DNA of 64,000 bases. Source: Oscillospiraceae bacterium. Its GTDB lineage: Bacteria; Bacillota; Clostridia; Oscillospirales; Ruminococcaceae. Positions 60,532 to 64,000 of this stretch are shown here, piece after piece. The notes below the pieces were generated by a model. It was not told the DNA's origin and did no database searches. It worked only from the letters and a program-made list of their open reading frames with translations. The translations under genes and the position numbers were made by a program. How positions within the stretch are numbered: position 1 is the stretch's first letter; every line of letters begins with the position of its first letter. The stretch spans positions 83,941 through 147,940 of the forward strand of contig SFJO01000004.1 in assembly GCA_004555865.1 (NCBI GenBank), in the 5' to 3' direction.

Positions 60532-61068
60532 ATGAACATCACCGTATACCTGGGGGCCTTCGGCGGCAGTGACCCCGCCTTTGCCGCCGCCGTGGACGAA
60601 CTTGGCGCCTGGATCGGCAAAAGCGGTCACAGCCTGATTTACGGCGGCTCCGAAACCGGGCTGATGGGCCGCCTGGCCCTGAGCGCCTTGGCCGCCGGGG
60701 CCGAAGTGACCGGCGTGGAGCCCCGCTTTTTTGTGGAGCAGGAGGTCCAGTGCGACCAGCTGACCCGCCTGATCGTCACCGAGGATATGCCCCAGCGCAA
60801 GGCCAAAATGATCGAGCTTGGGCAGGCGTTCATCGCCATGCCCGGCGGCACCGGCACACTGGAGGAGATCAGCGAGGTGATGTCACTGGTGTCGCTGAAA
60901 AAGCTGAACGCCCCCTGCATCCTGTACAATCTGAACGGCTATTACGACAGCCTGAAGGCCCTGCTGAGCCGCATGATCGCCGCCGGGCTTTCCACCCCCG
61001 AGCGGCAGAAGGGCATCTACTTTGCCCGCAGCCTGGCCGAGATCGAGGAGATCCTGGCCCGTGATTGA
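60532..61068 (+). CDS. LOG-family protein (cytokinin riboside 5'-monophosphate phosphoribohydrolase-like)
   Basis: The 178-residue Rossmann-fold protein has the start ITVYLGAFGGSDPAF, the phosphate loop SLIYGGSETGLMGRLALSAL and the catalytic PGGTGTLEEISEVMSL. LOG enzymes remove ribose 5-phosphate from nucleotide monophosphates; in bacteria the role is nucleotide salvage rather than hormone production. Length is standard. Translation may be coupled to the lipoprotein gene upstream. Confidence 0.92.
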   Translation: MNITVYLGAFGGSDPAFAAAVDELGAWIGKSGHSLIYGGSETGLMGRLALSALAAGAEVTGVEPRFFVEQEVQCDQLTRLIVTEDMPQRKAKMIELGQAFIAMPGGTGTLEEISEVMSLVSLKKLNAPCILYNLNGYYDSLKALLSRMIAAGLSTPERQKGIYFARSLAEIEEILARD

Positions 61069-61102
61069 CGGCGCGGCGGCAGAGCCTTCCCCCGCAAACA
61101 AC

Positions 61103-61159
61103 AAACGCGCGCGGCAGGGCTTCCTATTTTTAAGGAAGCACCTGCTGCGCGCGTTTTTA
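61103..61159. terminator. Bidirectional terminator between the LOG gene and the spoVT remnant
   Basis: AAACGCGCGC and GCGCGCGTTTTT enclose further pairing of GGCAGG/CCTGC and CTTCCT/AGGAAG, with A and T runs on both ends. Confidence 0.85.
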
Positions 61160-61204
61160 TTGTGTTCGCCGGAGCCGCTGCCTTCATCCGCGGGCGCACC
61201 CGCC

Positions 61205-61657
61205 TCAGGGCACAAAGCTGTCTCCCAGAAAGGCACAGGCCACCGAGATGCACTTGGTCATTTGGTCCGAAGGGCGAATGCGCTTGTCCTCACTGAGGGT
61301 CAGCACCGCGCCCACCACATCTCCCGCCGCCAGAATGGGCGCGGCTGCCAGAATGTGCCGGGCCGACTCCTCACAGGGGAACACCGCGTCCTCCGGGTGG
61401 CCGTTGTAGGCATAGGGGCTGCGGCTCTCCATCATGCGCTCCAAAGGCAGGCTCACCCGCCGGTCGGCATAATCCCGCCGGCCGGGGCCGGCCGCCGCCA
61501 GAATGTGGTCCCGGTCGCAGATGAGGGCGGTGCAGCCCAGGGCTTTGGCCAACGCCTCGGCGTACTGGGCCGCCAGGCGGCTCACCTCGCCCATGGGGGA
61601 ATACTTTTTGAACACCACCTCGCCGTCGCCGGTGGTGAAGATCTCCAGCGGGTCGCC
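61205..61657 (-). pseudogene. spoVT: spoVT 3' part (GAF sensor domain) separated from its AbrB domain
   Basis: The last 150 codons encode the SpoVT hinge and GAF-like domain: GDPLEIFTTGDGEVVFKKYS, YAEALAKALGCTALICDRD, AAGPGRRDYADRRVSL and the C-terminal ILAAGDVVGAVLTLSED. The first ~30 residues (the swapped-hairpin DNA-binding domain) and the native start are absent; they should lie on the other side of the mobile element, beyond the window. In Bacillus spoVT also lies just after mfd, so the location supports the identity. On its own the fragment cannot bind DNA as SpoVT does. Confidence 0.88.
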
Positions 61658-63361
61658 GTCATAGATAACATTGACATCGAAAACCTTGTCCGGACGCTTA
61701 TCTGCGCTCTGGACGAAACGGCAATGTAAGCTATTTTCGATGCCTGAATTAAAATTTGCGGCTTCCTCCAGCGTTCCGCACCGGAGCAGGGCGTCAATGT
61801 CCCGCTGCAGCTTGATCTCCAGATGATCTTCAAAGACCAGCACCCGGTCAATGATCAGCTCCAGATCATTGCGGTCGAGCTTTTCTTTTGCCAGAATATC
61901 GGCAAACACTTCAAGTGCCGTTTTCGCTGCACGGTTGACCTTGATGACGGTGTTGCGCTTGTCGGAGAGCAGGTCGATCTGGTGGTTCAGCCCGTCGATC
62001 TTCTTCTGCAGTTCTTCTTCCAGCTCATCGTAGGTGGCTTCGATCTCGGCTTCTTTCTCCGGCTTTTTCATGATCTCCCGGATGCGCTGCCGCTTGGTGA
62101 CTTTCATTTCCTCCAGTAACTCGTCCAGAACCTCTGCCAGATGGTCGGCGGACTGCTCGGTTTCGGCAATGTCGTCATTCTCACGGGCAAGGTCACGGTT
62201 CAGCTGATCGATCATGGCGGCGGAGTTTTCCATCAGCTTCTGCACATAGCTTTTCAGCAGATCATCCAGTCTGTCCACACGGATGTGATGGCTGGTGCAG
62301 CCTTTGCGTCCTCTGCGGTGATAGGTGCCGCAGGTGTAAGCTGGTTTCAAGTCGCTTCTGCTCATGGAGAACATGGGGCTTCCGCAGTCGCCGCATTCCA
62401 GAAAACCGGAATATACATTGTCGTTGATTTTGACACCACGATAGTTGGAACGGGTGCGTTTTTCCCGCAGCGCCATAGTGGTGGCAAAGGTGCGGTAGTC
62501 AATAATGGGCTGATGGTGGTTTTCGATGACGATTTGCTCGCCGTCATCCCGCTTGATATCCTTGCCGTTGATCTTGGCACGGGTGTACTTGCCTTGGCGA
62601 AGAGTTCCAATATAGAAATCGTTGTCCAGAATGCCCTGTACCGTCACAATCGCCCATGCCGCCTTGACCTGACGCTTGTATTCCAGCCCGTCAGCCTCCT
62701 TGCGCATTTGCTCCGACATACGAGGCGTCGGAACCCCCTGATCGGTCAGATAGTTTGCGATTCTCTTGTAACCCCAACCGTCGTTGTTGTAGAGGTCAAA
62801 GATTTTACGCACGATATCCGCTTCCGTGGGGACGATCTCAAACTCCCTGCGCTTGTTGATGATATATCCATAGGGAGCGGCACACAGCCATTCGCCGTCT
62901 GCTTGTCTGCGCTTGATGACATTGCGCACCTTTTTGGATGTGTCGGTAACGGGCATCTCGTTGATGAGGAACTGAAACTGGATTTTGAGCCAGTCATCAT
63001 CGTTGGGAAAGTCGATACCGTCACCAATGGAGATAATGCGAACCCCGGCATCACGAAGGTCTTCCAATTCTACGAGACCACGGCTGTTTCGACGGGAAAA
63101 ACGGGAGAAGTCCTTTACGATCAGAATGTCGTATTTATGGGACATGAGCCCCTTTCGCATGGCCTGATAACCCTCACGCTGTTCAAAGGTGTAGCCGGAA
63201 CGGTCACGGTCTTCATGGAAGGTCAGCGAACTGCCCGGAAATCTGGTTTTTACGAAGTCCTGAATGATAGCTTTCTGGTTTTCAATGGAAATATTATCCC
63301 GATCAAGCTCGTCATCCACAGAGATACGGACGTAGCCCGCAATATCAAAAATCTCGGTCAC
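61205..63361 (-). CDS. Large serine recombinase fused in frame to the C-terminal part of SpoVT
   Basis: The 718-residue frame starts at GTG (63359-63361) with AGGAGGTG upstream. Residues 1-150 are a serine resolvase domain (GYVRIS with Ser14, KDFSRFSRRNSRG). Next comes the recombinase domain (WLCAAPYGYII, GYKRIANYLTDQGVPTPR), a zinc ribbon (FLECGDCGSPM and a second Cys pair, residues ~320-355) and a long coiled coil (~365-480). At residue ~569 the sequence becomes GDPLEIFTTGDGEVVFKKYS, which is SpoVT from about its residue 31, and stays SpoVT-like for 150 residues to FLGDSFVP. The fusion is explained by integration of the element within spoVT. GC content rises sharply at the joint. Whether the tail affects recombination is unknown. 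Confidence 0.9.
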   Translation of the reverse strand: MTEIFDIAGYVRISVDDELDRDNISIENQKAIIQDFVKTRFPGSSLTFHEDRDRSGYTFEQREGYQAMRKGLMSHKYDILIVKDFSRFSRRNSRGLVELEDLRDAGVRIISIGDGIDFPNDDDWLKIQFQFLINEMPVTDTSKKVRNVIKRRQADGEWLCAAPYGYIINKRREFEIVPTEADIVRKIFDLYNNDGWGYKRIANYLTDQGVPTPRMSEQMRKEADGLEYKRQVKAAWAIVTVQGILDNDFYIGTLRQGKYTRAKINGKDIKRDDGEQIVIENHHQPIIDYRTFATTMALREKRTRSNYRGVKINDNVYSGFLECGDCGSPMFSMSRSDLKPAYTCGTYHRRGRKGCTSHHIRVDRLDDLLKSYVQKLMENSAAMIDQLNRDLARENDDIAETEQSADHLAEVLDELLEEMKVTKRQRIREIMKKPEKEAEIEATYDELEEELQKKIDGLNHQIDLLSDKRNTVIKVNRAAKTALEVFADILAKEKLDRNDLELIIDRVLVFEDHLEIKLQRDIDALLRCGTLEEAANFNSGIENSLHCRFVQSADKRPDKVFDVNVIYDGDPLEIFTTGDGEVVFKKYSPMGEVSRLAAQYAEALAKALGCTALICDRDHILAAAGPGRRDYADRRVSLPLERMMESRSPYAYNGHPEDAVFPCEESARHILAAAPILAAGDVVGAVLTLSEDKRIRPSDQMTKCISVACAFLGDSFVP

Positions 63362-63422
63362 CGTGATTCACCTCCTGTTAGTGCCATTTGTATCTGCATT
63401 ATTTTTATTATTTACAGACAAC

Positions 63423-63451
63423 ATTGTACCACGCGATTGTGAACATTTCAA
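63423..63451 (-). promoter_or_regulatory. Promoter of the recombinase gene
   Basis: TTGAAA (63446-63451) and TACAAT (63423-63428) are 17 bases apart on the minus strand, about 60 bases before the GTG. The fusion protein can therefore be expressed from the element itself. Confidence 0.75.
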
Positions 63452-63499
63452 GAAGAAGAGAGAAAAAAGCGGAAGAGATTCCTCCCTCCCGCCTGTATC

Positions 63500-63763
63500 T
63501 CATCGTTCGGCTGCTGCCGTGCGCTGTTTCTTCTCCCGTCGCACCTCCAGCTCGGCGCAGCGGCGTTTATTATAAGCAAGCAAATCCAGCGTGCCCTGAT
63601 ACAGACCCTTTTCGCCGGATTCAAAGACTGCCACCAGATACTTTTTCTTCTTATACTTGTCATAGATGTCTTTCAGACCCTCACGCAGAGCGAGGTCTTT
63701 CTTTTCGGCGTTGGTCAGCCAAATCTCGACCAACTGCTTGTCATCTCTGACGTTCATCTCCAA
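63500..63763 (-). CDS. Small conserved protein of integrative elements
   Basis: The 87-residue product (TTG start at 63763; an ATG at 63757 gives 85 residues) begins MEMNVRDDKQLVEIWLTNAE and is rich in Lys and Glu, with IYDKYKKKKYLVAVFESGEK in the middle. Similar short proteins commonly sit next to serine recombinases in Firmicute conjugative and mobilizable elements, but no function is known to me. AAGGAG lies 11 bases before the TTG. Base composition is less GC-rich than in the chromosomal genes, as expected for acquired DNA. Confidence 0.65.
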   Translation of the reverse strand: MEMNVRDDKQLVEIWLTNAEKKDLALREGLKDIYDKYKKKKYLVAVFESGEKGLYQGTLDLLAYNKRRCAELEVRREKKQRTAAAER

Positions 63764-63797
63764 ATAACATCACACTCCTTCATTGGTACTATTTTCC

Positions 63798-64000
63798 TCA
63801 TCTTTCCTGCGGTTTATGCGCTATTACCTTTTTTGCTGCCTGCAAAATCTCTGGTGGAAGAACTTCCACTGTGCGGCGAAGCTCGTCCAGCTCGTTGAGC
63901 CTCTGGCTGATTTCAAGCTTCTTCCGCACACTCTCCTTGGATGCGGAAGAAAGCTTCTTTTCCAGCTCTGCATTCTCCGCGGTCAGCTCCTTATAGGTCT
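63798..64000 (-). CDS. C-terminal coiled coil of a probable mobilization/relaxase protein, cut by window edge
   Basis: The last 66 residues are visible, from TYKELTAENAELEKKLSSAS through LEISQRLNELDELRRTVEVL to a basic end HKPQER. Heptad-like Leu/Glu/Lys spacing and the ending resemble the C-termini of MobV/Pre-type relaxases carried by Firmicute mobile elements. The catalytic part lies beyond the window, so this is a context-supported guess. It is 34 bases upstream of the small element protein on the same strand. Confidence 0.5.
   Translation of the reverse strand, partial: TYKELTAENAELEKKLSSASKESVRKKLEISQRLNELDELRRTVEVLPPEILQAAKKVIAHKPQER

Noticed and set aside
61205..61657. An independent, intact SpoVT or GAF gene
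   Set aside because: There is no start codon with a ribosome site at the joint, the AbrB domain is missing, and the frame is continuous with the recombinase.

Overview
The window looks like a chromosomal segment of a GC-rich, low-oxygen Firmicute of the Oscillospiraceae/Ruminococcaceae type (Faecalibacterium, Gemmiger and Subdoligranulum are the closest mental matches). The basis is visibly GC-rich coding sequence with AT-rich intergenic promoters, strong AAGGAGG ribosome sites, lipoproteins with Ala/Ser-rich linkers, pyruvate phosphate dikinase, an activator/2-hydroxyacyl-dehydratase-like locus, T-box regulation and a dispersed CCTTCCCCTCAAGGGGAAGG repeat. Genus is inference; no rRNA, tRNA or CRISPR array was seen.

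Left region (1-15 kb): a catabolic island. A partial LysR regulator diverges from pxpABC (ATP-dependent 5-oxoprolinase) and a YcsI/DUF1445 gene. After a bidirectional terminator and an orphan membrane protein come leftward operons: a TRAP transporter (dctQ-dctM-dctP), a FrlD-like sugar kinase and FrlC-like epimerase, then hyuA-hyuB followed in the same transcript by a FrlB-like SIS deglycase. Together these could import a glycated or lactam amino-acid derivative (for example a fructosyl-pyroglutamate type compound), open its ring, phosphorylate it and split it to sugar phosphate plus glutamate. That pathway is a hypothesis; the gene families are well supported.

Middle region (15-31 kb): mixed housekeeping and anaerobe genes. 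They are an N-acetyl-sugar amidotransferase, an EF-G paralogue, a YdcF-like protein, glutaminyl-tRNA synthetase, a dehydratase-activase/HgdB-like locus carrying a frameshift, a PTS enzyme-I-like protein lacking the usual catalytic Cys, a patatin-like phospholipase and MscS. Next (31-41 kb) are two leftward surface-polysaccharide operons: a DUF4422-GT8 glycosyltransferase with an ABC-2 exporter and a small repeat protein, and MBOAT plus SGNH O-acyltransferase with a glycosyltransferase and flippase.

Right region (41-61 kb): a cell-wall amidase, phosphatase, GntR regulator, TrmH methyltransferase, MYG1-like protein, the methionine importer metNIQ under a T-box, panE, ppdK, and the conserved glmU(LbH)-pth-mfd neighbourhood with a PrsA-like lipoprotein and a LOG protein.

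Right edge (61-64 kb): the boundary of a mobile element. A large serine recombinase is fused in frame to residues ~31 onward of SpoVT (the GAF sensor without the AbrB DNA-binding part). The element has apparently integrated inside spoVT and captured its 3' half as the recombinase tail. It continues out of the window through a small ICE-type protein and the C-terminus of a probable Mob/relaxase. This chimera and the left-hand catabolic island are the two most interesting systems here.
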